From Streptomyces adelaidensis (GTDB lineage Bacteria; Actinomycetota; Actinomycetes; Streptomycetales; Streptomycetaceae): a stretch of DNA of 64,000 nucleotides. The stretch is from positions 1-64,000 of the forward strand of contig NZ_JAEMUX010000041.1 in the NCBI RefSeq assembly GCF_016598475.1, read 5' to 3'. The notes under the pieces are model-generated. The model was not told the origin of the DNA and searched no databases. It saw nothing but the letters and a program-made list of their open reading frames with translations. Below, piece by piece: positions 28,601 through 36,252 of this stretch. Each line of letters begins with the position of its first letter. The first letter of the stretch is position 1. The position numbers and the translations under genes are program-made.

Positions 28601-29608
28601 GTGACGGGGGAGGCGATTGTGCTGCTGGACGCGTTGCGAGCGGACGAGGAGCTCGTCGAGTGGCTGAGGCGACTTGAGGAGAGCGAAGGGGCCCCGGGGG
28701 CGGAGGCGCGGCTCCCGGACGCCTCGGACCTGCCGGACATTCTGCTGGACCTGGCCGTGCCGTACGAGGACGTCAACGACCTGGTCGCGCTGCGCCGCAC
28801 GCTGGCGGACGACGAGGGGGCGACCCGGCTTCTCGGGCAGTGCGTCGACGGGCTCGTACGGGACCTGGGGAAGATCGGCAAGGGGCTGAAGATCCTTCCG
28901 TTCCCACCGGAGTCGGGTCCGCTGGGCCGCTACTTCCCGGTGTTCGTCTTCGTCGCGGCGCTGCCGTATGTGCGTGCGTACCACCGGGAGCGCGGCATCC
29001 CCGACGACGTCTCCCGGCGCGCCCTCGCGGATCTCGGCCGCGGCCTGGTGCTGTACCGACGGCGGTACGGGGTGGGCGGGCTGATGGCGCCCACCTGGTT
29101 CTCGCTGCACTTCCACGGGGAGCTGTTCCAGCTGGGGCGGCTGCAGTTCCAGCGGACCCGGCTGGGCGGGCGAGAAGGGGTCGCGCCGGCGGCTTCCGGT
29201 CTGGCGCTCGGGCCCGGGGAGCCCTGCCTCGACCTGCACATACCCGACTACGCGGGACCGCTGACGCCGCAGGCGTGCGACCGGTCGCTGGCGCTGGCCC
29301 GCGACTTCTTCCCGCGCCACTTCCCCGAGGAGCGCTACACGGCCGCCTGCTGCCACTCCTGGCTCCTCGATCCGCAGCTGAAGCGGTATCTCCCGGCGGA
29401 CTCCAACATCGTCCGGTTCCAGGAGCGGTTCCGGGTCGGCTGCGGGAACGGCGACCCCGAGGACGACCTGCCGGTTCGCTTCGTGTTCGGCGACCCGGAC
29501 CTGCCGGTGGAGACCCTGCCGCGCCGGACGAGCCTCGAACGGGCCGTGGGCGATCACCTGCGGGCGGGTGGGCACTGGTACAGCGGCCATGGGTGGTTCG
29601 CGTGGTGA
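28601..29608 (+). CDS. Acyltransferase-domain protein (GNAT_C type)
   Basis: This 335-residue protein has an N-terminal helical domain (about 1-130, ending LGRYFPVFVFVAALPYVRAYH), followed by RGIPDDVSRRALADLGRGL and a C-terminal acyltransferase-like part (FFPRHFPEERYTAACCHSWLLDP, LKRYLPADSNIVRFQERF). This matches proteins annotated as acyltransferase-domain or GNAT_C. Substrate unknown. AGGAG 10 bases before the GTG at 28601 fixes the start; the longer frame from 28499 has no ribosome site. Confidence 0.82.
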   Translation: MTGEAIVLLDALRADEELVEWLRRLEESEGAPGAEARLPDASDLPDILLDLAVPYEDVNDLVALRRTLADDEGATRLLGQCVDGLVRDLGKIGKGLKILPFPPESGPLGRYFPVFVFVAALPYVRAYHRERGIPDDVSRRALADLGRGLVLYRRRYGVGGLMAPTWFSLHFHGELFQLGRLQFQRTRLGGREGVAPAASGLALGPGEPCLDLHIPDYAGPLTPQACDRSLALARDFFPRHFPEERYTAACCHSWLLDPQLKRYLPADSNIVRFQERFRVGCGNGDPEDDLPVRFVFGDPDLPVETLPRRTSLERAVGDHLRAGGHWYSGHGWFAW

Positions 29609-29698
29609 GGCGACACCATCGGATCACGGCACGTGTATTCACCCCATCGAGTGATGGGTGAGTGGAACTGCCCGTGTCCGTACGGCCGTTGAGCGGAT

Positions 29699-30391
29699 AT
29701 GAGCATTCACATGCGTGAGGGGTACGAGGGGACCGGACCCGGCGCGATCACCCCGGACGGCTGCGCGGTCGAGTTGTATGCGCGGCTGCCGGTGGGGGAC
29801 GAGCCGGATGTCATCGCGGGCGTCGCGCCCGCGGGTGCGCGCATTCTCGAACTGGGCTGCGGGGTGGGCCGTATGACCCACCCGCTGATCGAGCGGGGGT
29901 TCACCGTCACGGCCGTCGACGAGTCGGCACAGATGCTGGAGCGCGTGCGCGGGGCCCGCACGATATGCGCCCCGATCGAGGCGCTCGACGTGGGGGAGAA
30001 GTTCGACGTGGTGATGCTCGCGTCGTTCCTCGTCCACGCCGGGGACCCCGAGGTGCGGCGAGGCCTGCTCGCGACCTGTCTGAGGCATGTCGCCGACGAC
30101 GGCTTCGTACTGATCCAGCGCGAGGGGGAGGACTACCACACGAACGTGCCCCGTGAGCGGGTCGACGCCCAGGGCTTCACCGTCCGCATCGTCTCGGCCG
30201 AACCGGTCGGGGACGGGGTCGACTCGGTGCACGCGGAGTATCTCTTCCCGGACGGCGAGTGGACCCAGACGTTCCGGTCGCGGCCGCTGACCAAGGAGCA
30301 GTTCGAGGAGGCGTTGGGGGAAGCGGGGCTCAAGGCGGACCAGTATCTGACGGAGGACCGGGTGTGGGTGAAGGCGGTGCCGGTCGGGTGA
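29699..30391 (+). CDS. Class I SAM-dependent methyltransferase
   Basis: The 230-residue enzyme has motif I ARILELGCGVGRMTHPLIERG (about residues 47-67), acidic strand-2 end TAVDESAQM, motif II FDVVMLASFLVHAG, and a C-terminal beta part (VHAEYLFPDGEWTQTFRSRPL). The substrate cannot be inferred. The ATG at 29699 or the in-frame ATG at 29711 may be used; neither has a strong ribosome-binding site. Confidence 0.85.
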   Translation: MSIHMREGYEGTGPGAITPDGCAVELYARLPVGDEPDVIAGVAPAGARILELGCGVGRMTHPLIERGFTVTAVDESAQMLERVRGARTICAPIEALDVGEKFDVVMLASFLVHAGDPEVRRGLLATCLRHVADDGFVLIQREGEDYHTNVPRERVDAQGFTVRIVSAEPVGDGVDSVHAEYLFPDGEWTQTFRSRPLTKEQFEEALGEAGLKADQYLTEDRVWVKAVPVG

Positions 30392-30405
30392 CGAGCTGAC
30401 GGCGA

Positions 30406-30477
30406 GTTGAGGGGGGAAGGGAGGAGGGGAAGGGGGAGGGGGAGGGGAAGGGGGAGGGGGAGGGGGAGGGGGGATGG
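30406..30477 (+). repeat. Purine tract of (G4-6 A) repeats, G-quadruplex candidate
   Basis: About 70 bp of almost pure G/A on the plus strand, with more than ten runs of four or more G separated by single A or AA. It lies just after the methyltransferase stop and before the DoxX gene. Confidence 0.85.
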
Positions 30478-30596
30478 TGGTGAAGTCGCGGGGTGAAATT
30501 CCGCCGGGCAGGCAGCGATGAGTTCGGGGGAGTGCCCCGGTCTACCTCTGTGACAGCGATTCGGAGCTGCTTCACACAGGAGACCAGGAGATTTTC

Positions 30597-31079
30597 ATGT
30601 CCGAGACCACCGCTTCCGCCACCCGTGTCGCCCCCACCGCCTCCTCGGCCCCCGGGTCCGCCGTCGCCGCGAAGGGCACCGCTCGCAGCAGGCGTGCGCG
30701 GATCTCACTGGGCGCGCTCCAGATCGTGCTCGCTCTCTTCTACGGGTTCGCTAGCGCGCTGCCCAAGCTGATCGCGCACCCGTCGGCCGTCGAGTCCTTC
30801 GACACGCTCGGCTGGGGCAGCGCGGGGATGTACACCATCGGCGCGCTCGAACTGGCCGGTGCCATAGGCCTGTTGATCCCCGCGCTGGCCTCGGTCGCGG
30901 CGGCGTCGCTGGGGGCGCTGATGGTGGGGGCGTTCATCACGCAGATCACCGCCTTCGACGGGCAGTACGCGGCGACGCCACTCATCCTGATCGTTCCGCT
31001 CGCCCTGATCGCCTGGGCGCGGCGCCAGGATGTGGCGGGGCCGGCGCGGTGGGTGCGGTCGGGGCGACGGGCGGCGTGA
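30597..31079 (+). CDS. DoxX-like membrane protein
   Basis: The 160-residue protein starts with a Ser/Thr/Ala-rich N-terminus of about 40 residues and then four transmembrane helices (about 40-58, 75-95, 97-118 and 122-140) in the DoxX arrangement (LALFYGFASALPKLIAHP, MYTIGALELAGAIGLLIP). Family members are linked to respiratory or thiol metabolism; the role here is unknown. GGAG upstream supports the ATG. Confidence 0.85.
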   Translation: MSETTASATRVAPTASSAPGSAVAAKGTARSRRARISLGALQIVLALFYGFASALPKLIAHPSAVESFDTLGWGSAGMYTIGALELAGAIGLLIPALASVAAASLGALMVGAFITQITAFDGQYAATPLILIVPLALIAWARRQDVAGPARWVRSGRRAA

Positions 31080-31114
31080 TCGTCGGCGGACTGTGCGCGC
31101 GGAGGGATGCTCGC

Positions 31115-31188
31115 GGGCAGGGCAGGGCAGGGCCCAGGGGCTTTCCGGTGGTGATCGGGGAGCCCCTGGGCCCTGCCCTGCCCTGCCC
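31115..31188. terminator. Terminator between convergent DoxX and S4 genes
   Basis: Perfect 28-bp inverted repeat (31115-31142 and 31161-31188) built from GGGCA repeats plus CCCAGGGGCT, with an 18-base loop. It serves the DoxX gene on plus and the S4-domain gene on minus. Confidence 0.85.
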
Positions 31189-31246
31189 TGCGATGTGTGA
31201 GTGCCTGCCCGAATGTGCGTCCGAATACCTGTCCGGGGGCCTCGGC

Positions 31247-31771
31247 TCAGGAGCCGTCGGGCGTGCCGGGGCCGGCCGGGCCCCGGAGGCGTTCCAGGTC
31301 CCGGCGGTCGCGTTTGGTGGGGCGGCCGGCGCCCCGGTCGCGGATGCCGGCGGGGGCGATGGCCTCGCGGGGCGGGGGCGGCGGGGAGTTGTCCACGTAG
31401 CACTCGGCTGCGACGGGAGCGCCGACCCGCTTGCGGATCAGACGCTTGACGACGACGATCCGCTCGGGGCCCCCGGCCTGGCGGAACCGCACCTCGTCGC
31501 CGACGCGCACCGAGTATGCGGGCTTGACGCGTTCGCCGTTGACACGGACGTGGCCGCCCCGGCAGGCGGTGGCACCCATCGAGCGGGTCTTGACCAGACG
31601 GACGGACCAGATCCAGGCGTCGATGCGCACGGTCTCGCCGCTCGCGGGGCGTGCGGCCTCGGCTGCTGCGGCCGCCGCGTCGGAACCCCGGTGCACGGCG
31701 TCCGGGCCGCTCGCCCGCTTCTCCGTACCTTCTTCCGTACCTTCAGAAGCGATGTCACCTTCAGAAGCCAT
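31247..31771 (-). CDS. S4-domain RNA-binding protein (Hsp15-like)
   Basis: The 174-residue protein has an Ala/Glu-rich N-terminus (about 1-45) and an S4 domain (about 46-95: VRIDAWIWSVRLVKTRSMGA, then GHVRVNGERVKPAYSVRVGDEV). The tail is basic (GRPTKRDRRDLERLRG). Hsp15/RqcP relatives bind stalled 50S-tRNA complexes. It is probably leaderless: on the minus strand TAAGGT (31778-31783) ends 6 bases before the ATG. Confidence 0.88.
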   Translation of the reverse strand: MASEGDIASEGTEEGTEKRASGPDAVHRGSDAAAAAAEAARPASGETVRIDAWIWSVRLVKTRSMGATACRGGHVRVNGERVKPAYSVRVGDEVRFRQAGGPERIVVVKRLIRKRVGAPVAAECYVDNSPPPPPREAIAPAGIRDRGAGRPTKRDRRDLERLRGPAGPGTPDGS

Positions 31772-31777
31772 GCCTCG

Positions 31778-31783
31778 ACCTTA
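31778..31783 (-). promoter_or_regulatory. -10 element TAAGGT of a leaderless S4 gene
   Basis: TAAGGT-CGAGGC-ATG on the minus strand places the start point at the initiation codon. Confidence 0.5.
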
Positions 31784-31823
31784 GCTCCCCGGTCGGCCCT
31801 CTCGGGAAGGCGATCACCGGACG

Positions 31824-31829
31824 TACCGT
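31824..31829 (+). promoter_or_regulatory. -10 element TACCGT of a leaderless uracil-DNA glycosylase gene
   Basis: TACCGT-GGAGAC-ATG. GGAG could also act as a short-spaced ribosome site, so leaderless initiation is only likely. Confidence 0.45.
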
Positions 31830-31835
31830 GGAGAC

Positions 31836-32573
31836 ATGGGCAGCGGCGGCAGGGATGGTGACGGGGACATCGGCGGGGGCGCCGGTCTGGCCGCGCTGGA
31901 CGGGCGGATCGCCGGGTGCCGGGCCTGTCCCCGGCTGGTCGAGTGGCGGGAAGAGGTGGCGCGTACCAAGCGGGCCGCGTTCGCCGGCGAGGAGTACTGG
32001 GGGCGGCCCGTGCCGGGCTTCGGACCGGCCGACGCCTCGCTGCTGATCGTGGGGCTCGCCCCCGCCGCGCACGGGGCGAACCGGACCGGGCGGATGTTCA
32101 CCGGCGACCGCTCGGGCGACGTGCTGTACGCGGCGCTGCACGACGTGGGCCTGGCCTCGCGCGGCACGGCGGTCGCGCGCGACGACGGACTCGAACTGTA
32201 CGGCGTACGGATCACCTCACCCGTGCACTGCGCGCCGCCCGCCAACAAGCCCACCCCCGGGGAACGGGACACCTGCCGGCCGTGGCTGGTCCGGGAGCTG
32301 GAGTTGCTGCGGCCGTCGCTGCGGGCCGTGGTCGTGCTCGGCGCCTTCGGCTGGCAGGCCGCACTGCCCGCGCTCGCCGAGGCCGGCTGGGACGTGCCCC
32401 GCCCGCGACCCGTCTTCGGCCACGGCACCCACGTACCGCTCGACGGGCTCGACCTCTTCGGCTGCTTCCATGTGAGCCAGCGCAACACCTTCACCGGCCG
32501 GCTGACCCCCGCCATGCTGCGCGAGGTCCTGCGCACGGCTGCGCGGACGGCGGGGCTCGGCGTCACGTCGTAG
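31836..32573 (+). CDS. Family-5 (UdgB-type) uracil-DNA glycosylase
   Basis: The 245-residue base-excision repair enzyme removes uracil and related deaminated bases from DNA. It has the iron-sulfur ligand pair CRACPRL near residue 28, motif A GLAPAAHGANRTGRMFTGDRSGD (about 71), the further cysteine SPVHCAPPANKPTP, and motif B FHVSQRNTFTGRLTPAM. Motif A lacks the Asp/Asn water-activating residue of families 1-4, which is typical of family 5. The gene diverges from the S4 gene with 64 bp between start codons. Confidence 0.93.
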   Translation: MGSGGRDGDGDIGGGAGLAALDGRIAGCRACPRLVEWREEVARTKRAAFAGEEYWGRPVPGFGPADASLLIVGLAPAAHGANRTGRMFTGDRSGDVLYAALHDVGLASRGTAVARDDGLELYGVRITSPVHCAPPANKPTPGERDTCRPWLVRELELLRPSLRAVVVLGAFGWQAALPALAEAGWDVPRPRPVFGHGTHVPLDGLDLFGCFHVSQRNTFTGRLTPAMLREVLRTAARTAGLGVTS

Positions 32574-32656
32574 CCGGTTACGGGGAGCTGTCGGGACCAG
32601 GTGGTCGCCGTCTGGGGCCGGCGGAAAAGCGGCTGCCGACACCGGCGTACGCCGGT

Positions 32657-32662
32657 TAGGGT
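32657..32662 (+). promoter_or_regulatory. -10 element TAGGGT of a leaderless pip gene
   Basis: TAGGGT-CGCGCA-ATG, with no ribosome-binding sequence before the ATG at 32669. Confidence 0.55.
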
Positions 32663-32668
32663 CGCGCA

Positions 32669-33631
32669 ATGCCCATCTATCCGGAGATCGAACCGTACGA
32701 CCACGGCATGCTCGACGTCGGGGACGGCAACCGCGTGTACTGGGAGGTCTGCGGGAATCCGCAGGGCAAGCCCGCGGTGGTGCTGCACGGCGGGCCCGGG
32801 TCCCGGGCCAACGCCTGGTTCCCGCGTCTGTTCGACCCCGAGGCGTACCGGATCGTGCTGCTCGACCAGCGCGGCTGCGGGCGATCGACGCCGCCGGCGA
32901 GCGCGTACGACACCGATATGAGCGTCAATACGACGGCGCATCTGATCGCCGACCTGGAGCTGCTGCGGCGGCATCTCGGGATCGGGCGGTGGCTGGTGTG
33001 GGGTGTGTCGTGGGGGTCGGTGCTCGGGCTGCGGTACGCGCAGTCGCATCCGGAGGCCGTGACCGAGCTGGTCCTCACCGGGGTCGCCACCGGCTCCGAC
33101 CCCGAAGTCGCCCTGCTGACCAGGGGACTTGGACAGTTCTTCCCGGCGGCCTTCGAACAGTTCCTGGCCGGACTGCCCGAAGGCGCGCGGGACGGGAACC
33201 TGGCGGCCGCCTACAACCGGCTGATCGAGTCGCCCGACGAGGCGGTGCGGGCGCGGGCGGCGCGGGCCTGGACCGACTGGGAGACGGCCATCGCGGCACA
33301 GCCGCCCCGCTCCGTGCCACGCTACGAGGACCCGGTGTTCCGCTACGCCTTCGCCCGCACCGTCACCCACTACTGGGGCAACGACCACTTCCTCGGCGAG
33401 GGCAACGACGCCGGCGTCGTCCTGCGCGACGCGCCGCTGCTCAAGGGCGTCCCGGGCACCCTCGTCCAGGGCAGCCTCGACCCCGGCAACCTCCTCGGCA
33501 TCGTCTGGCGCCTCCACCATGCCTGGCCCGGCAGCGAGTTGGTCCTCATCGACGACGTGGGACACAACGCGGGCGCACCGGACATGGCGCAGGCGCTGGT
33601 GGAGGCGTCGGACAAGTACGCCAAGGGCTGA
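32669..33631 (+). CDS. pip: Prolyl aminopeptidase (alpha/beta hydrolase, family S33)
   Basis: This 320-residue cytosolic peptidase removes N-terminal proline. It has oxyanion motif HGGPGSRANAWFPRLFDP, DQRGCGRSTPP, the nucleophile elbow GVSWGSVL (Ser near residue 113), the acid in GSLDPGNLLG and the catalytic His in DVGHNAG. HGGPG plus DQRG are diagnostic of Pip. Length is normal. It is the last clearly conserved core gene before the decayed region. Confidence 0.94.
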   Translation: MPIYPEIEPYDHGMLDVGDGNRVYWEVCGNPQGKPAVVLHGGPGSRANAWFPRLFDPEAYRIVLLDQRGCGRSTPPASAYDTDMSVNTTAHLIADLELLRRHLGIGRWLVWGVSWGSVLGLRYAQSHPEAVTELVLTGVATGSDPEVALLTRGLGQFFPAAFEQFLAGLPEGARDGNLAAAYNRLIESPDEAVRARAARAWTDWETAIAAQPPRSVPRYEDPVFRYAFARTVTHYWGNDHFLGEGNDAGVVLRDAPLLKGVPGTLVQGSLDPGNLLGIVWRLHHAWPGSELVLIDDVGHNAGAPDMAQALVEASDKYAKG

Positions 33632-33650
33632 GCGCCGGGGACGGGCCACG

Positions 33651-33809
33651 GAAGCCGCCGCCCACCTGGCCTGTCTGCTCGGGCGGCGCTACGGCGTCGT
33701 CACCACGCTGGAACGCTCGTGCGGGCAGATCGAGGACAGCCTGGAGGCCGCCGGGGTGGGCCGCGACTGCGCCGCGATCGTCGGCACCGGGCTCGGCGTC
33801 CTCGACCTC
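33651..33809 (+). pseudogene. Fragment of a hydantoin/aspartate racemase-family gene
   Basis: A 53-codon stretch without start or stop of its own reads EAAAHLACLLGRRYGVVTTL and IEDSLEAAGVGRDCAAIVGT. The pattern LGRRYGVVTT is typical of the middle of hydantoin racemases. The N- and C-terminal parts are missing. It directly abuts the GH6 remnant, so the region has suffered deletions. Confidence 0.55.
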
Positions 33810-33828
33810 ACGGCAGCCGGGCGCCCGC

Positions 33829-34287
33829 GTGTACGTCGACGCGGGCAACGCCGCCTGGGTCCCGGAGACCTCAGGGCTGGTCGAACCACTGCGGGCGTCC
33901 GGCGTCGCAGGCGCCGACGGCTTCGCCCTCAACGACTCCCACTTCCAGACGGACTAGGCCAGTACGGCGTACGGCAGGGAACTGTCCGCCCGCCTCGGCG
34001 GCAAGCACTTCGTGATCGACAGCAGCCGCAACGGCAACGGCCCCTACGCCGACCTCTCCGCCGAGGCCTGCTGCGACCCGCCGGACAGAGCCCTCGGCCG
34101 CCCCCCGACGACCACCACGGGCGAGCCTCTCCTCGACGCCTACCTGTGGATCAAACGCCCGCGTGAGTGCGACGGCACCTGCCGGGGCGGTCCGGCGGCG
34201 GGCCAGTGGCGGCCGGCGTACGCGCTGGAACTGGCTCGCAACGCGAGTGACGGGTTCACGCCTCCGGGACCACCGCCGTCGCGGTGA
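33829..34287 (+). pseudogene. C-terminal half of a GH6 cellulase with an in-frame TAG
   Basis: The frame reads VYVDAGNAAWVPETSGLVEP, GADGFALNDSHFQTD, then TAG at 33955-33957. In the same frame it continues YGRELSARLGGKHFVIDSSR, NGNGPYADLSAEACCDPPDR, LLDAYLWIKRPRECDGTC and GGPAAGQW. The GKHFVIDSSRNGNGP and YLWIKRP...DGTC motifs are those of glycoside hydrolase family 6 (endoglucanase/cellobiohydrolase). The signal peptide, any binding module and the N-terminal half of the catalytic domain are absent, so it is dead as an enzyme. Confidence 0.8.
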
Positions 34288-34660
34288 TCTCCACCAGTTG
34301 GCCCGTGTAGCCGAGACAGGCCACGCCGAGCAGGGTCGACGAGTGGGGTCCGGTGCTGAGGCCGGACGCCTCGACGACGTCCCAGACCGCGGAGAGGACC
34401 GCCGGCTCGCCGCTCACGACGTACACGTCGGTCGACACGACCTGCGTGAAGTCGCTGCCCACCGCCCGCAGTTGCTCCCCGAGATTCGCCAGCACCTGCT
34501 CCGCCTGCCGTACGGGGTCCCCCTCCCCGACCAGGTTCCCGTCGGCGTCCAGCGGAACGGAACCGGCGAGAAATGCCAGCTTGGTCCCCGCCTCGACGAC
34601 GGACGCGTGCGAGTAGACGGGCGGCCGGAAGAGGCTGGGGACGGTGACGCGCTGAATCAT
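34256..34660 (-). CDS. RidA family protein
   Basis: The 134-residue protein has the RidA/YjgF fold, which deaminates reactive enamines/imines or acts on related substrates. It shows SHASVVEAGTKLAFLAGSVP, VRQAEQVLANLGEQLRAVGSDF and a C-terminal strand LVEITATAVVPEA. The canonical catalytic Arg before the C-terminus is not obvious in GVACLGYTGQLVEI, so it may belong to a non-archetypal subgroup. The start is the ATG at 34660 with GGGAGCC upstream; the frame extends to 34825 through a His/Arg dipeptide repeat that is not protein-like. It overlaps the tail of the GH6 remnant. Confidence 0.87.
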   Translation of the reverse strand: MIQRVTVPSLFRPPVYSHASVVEAGTKLAFLAGSVPLDADGNLVGEGDPVRQAEQVLANLGEQLRAVGSDFTQVVSTDVYVVSGEPAVLSAVWDVVEASGLSTGPHSSTLLGVACLGYTGQLVEITATAVVPEA

Positions 34661-34737
34661 GACGGCTCCCGGTAATCGGTCGGACAACCTGTCGATCATG
34701 CAAAGCACGCGACGGCTTCGCATCCGAATTCCCGGCC

Positions 34738-34784
34738 GATGCCGATGCCGATGCCGATGCCGATGTCGATGTCGATGTCGATGA
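34738..34784. repeat. Hexanucleotide/trinucleotide microsatellite
   Basis: Four GATGCC units followed by GATGTC units and GATG between the RidA and SDR genes. It is non-coding; on the minus strand it would spell a His-Arg repeat. Confidence 0.9.
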
Positions 34785-34843
34785 GGGTGCGGATGCGGAT
34801 GGCGCGCGACGGACAGAGGGAGCACCGTCCACCGTCCGCTGTG

Positions 34844-35605
34844 TCAGTCGTCCGATCGGTCGTCCGAGGTCACGACGGTGGGCTGGCCGGCGAGGATGCC
34901 GCCGTCCAGGACGAACTCGGTGCCCGTGGAGAAGGTGGCCTCGGTGATGATGAAGAGCACCATGCGGGCGACCTCCTCGGGCTCACCGAACCGGGGAATG
35001 GGCTGTCCCGAGGTGTAGGAGTCGCCGAAGCCGGCTGTCATCGGGGTGCGGATGGCGCCGGGATGGACCGAGCAGACACGGACCCCGTCGGGGGCCAGTT
35101 CCAGCGCGGCGGTCTTCGTCAGTCCGCGCAGCCCCCATTTGCTCGCCGCGTACGATCCGATGCCGGCGTACGAGGTCAGTCCCGCGAGCGAGGAGATGTT
35201 CACGATCACCCCTGCGCCGGCCCGGCGCAGCGAGGGCGCCACCGCGCGCATGCCCAGCCAGGGGCCCTGGAGATTGACGTCGATGACCCGGCGGAACGAT
35301 TCGAGGGACTGTTCCTCCATCGCGCCCCACTCGGCGATCCCGGCGTTGTTCACCAGCACCGACACCGGCCCCAGATCCTGCTCCACCTCGGCCACCGTCC
35401 GCTGCCAGTCGCTCTCGCTGCTGACGTCGAGGCGCAGGTAGCGGGCCCTGCCGCCGAGGTCCGCCGCCAGCTCCGCCCCCTCGCTGTCGCGGACGTCGGC
35501 GACCACCACGGTGGCACCCTCGGCCGCGAGGAGACGCGCCACGGCGGCCCCGATCCCTCCGACCCCACCGGTGACGATCGCCACCCGCTCATTCAGACGT
35601 GCCAT
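34844..35605 (-). CDS. Short-chain dehydrogenase/reductase
   Basis: The 253-residue classical SDR has cofactor motif TGGVGGIG (about residues 12-19), acidic residue D at the end of strand 2 (VVVADVRD) favouring NAD(H), NNAG, catalytic Ser in VNISSLAG, and SYAASKWG for Tyr and Lys. It resembles 3-alpha/20-beta-hydroxysteroid dehydrogenases in layout, but the substrate is unknown. AGGAGG lies 5 bases before the ATG at 35605. Confidence 0.92.
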   Translation of the reverse strand: MARLNERVAIVTGGVGGIGAAVARLLAAEGATVVVADVRDSEGAELAADLGGRARYLRLDVSSESDWQRTVAEVEQDLGPVSVLVNNAGIAEWGAMEEQSLESFRRVIDVNLQGPWLGMRAVAPSLRRAGAGVIVNISSLAGLTSYAGIGSYAASKWGLRGLTKTAALELAPDGVRVCSVHPGAIRTPMTAGFGDSYTSGQPIPRFGEPEEVARMVLFIITEATFSTGTEFVLDGGILAGQPTVVTSDDRSDD

Positions 35606-35826
35606 CACGACCTCCTGCTCCTGAGTACGGAGTCATCAGGACCCCACCACCAGCATCGGCCGCGGCTCGGCCGAGCGCAGTTCGGACAGCCCGGACGACG
35701 GCCCCCGCTCAGCCGGCGCCCACGGAAACAGGCGGGGCCGAAGCCTTCGTCCTGGTCTCTCGGCCCGTGCGCGGTGTGACGGTACGGTTGGGGGTCCGGT
35801 ACGGCGATGAAGAGCAAGGGGGCCCG

Positions 35827-36252
35827 GTGGACGCGGAGTTGGCCGCACTCGCGGCGGCGGGAGCCACGACGCTGGTTCAGTCGATGGTGGGCGACGGATG
35901 GGCAGGGCTGCGTGATCGGGTGGCCTCCTTCTTCTCACGCGGGAGGAACGAGGAGGACGTCCAGGAGGACCTGGAGGAGTCGCGGGCCGAGCTGGTCGCC
36001 GCGCAGGACACCGGTGACGAGGAGGCCTTCGCCGACGTACAGGCGGAGTGGCGCAACCGTCTCCGCCGCACCCTGCGGGCGGATCCGAACGCCGCCGCCG
36101 AACTCCGGGCGCTGCTCGACGAGTTGGCGCCCGAGAGGAGCGACCGGGGCGGAGGATCGACCTACAACACCATCAACAACGGCGTGTATCGCAACAGCAC
36201 CGTCATCCAGGCCGGCACGATCGGCCGGATGACCGGTGAAACCCGGCGATGA
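35827..36252 (+). CDS. Helical protein with C-terminal N-T-I-N-N-G-V-Y motif, unknown function
   Basis: The 141-residue protein is mainly helical with many acidic residues (about 35-105: DRVASFFSRGRNEEDVQEDL, EAEWRNRLRRTLRADPNAAA). The short C-terminal segment STYNTINNGVYRNSTVIQAG has a beta-like rhythm. Similar small proteins with an IxGG...VxQAxxIG ending recur in actinobacteria, in my recollection often beside ATPase or signalling genes. AGGGGG precedes the GTG at 35827; the longer frame from 35599 overlaps the SDR start. It overlaps the nucleotidyltransferase gene by 4 bp (ATGA), so the pair is translationally coupled. Confidence 0.7.
   Translation: MDAELAALAAAGATTLVQSMVGDGWAGLRDRVASFFSRGRNEEDVQEDLEESRAELVAAQDTGDEEAFADVQAEWRNRLRRTLRADPNAAAELRALLDELAPERSDRGGGSTYNTINNGVYRNSTVIQAGTIGRMTGETRR

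Noticed and set aside
34661..34825. N-terminal extension of the RidA protein containing a His-Arg repeat
   Set aside because: It is a translated microsatellite; a ribosome site directly before the ATG at 34660 marks the real start.
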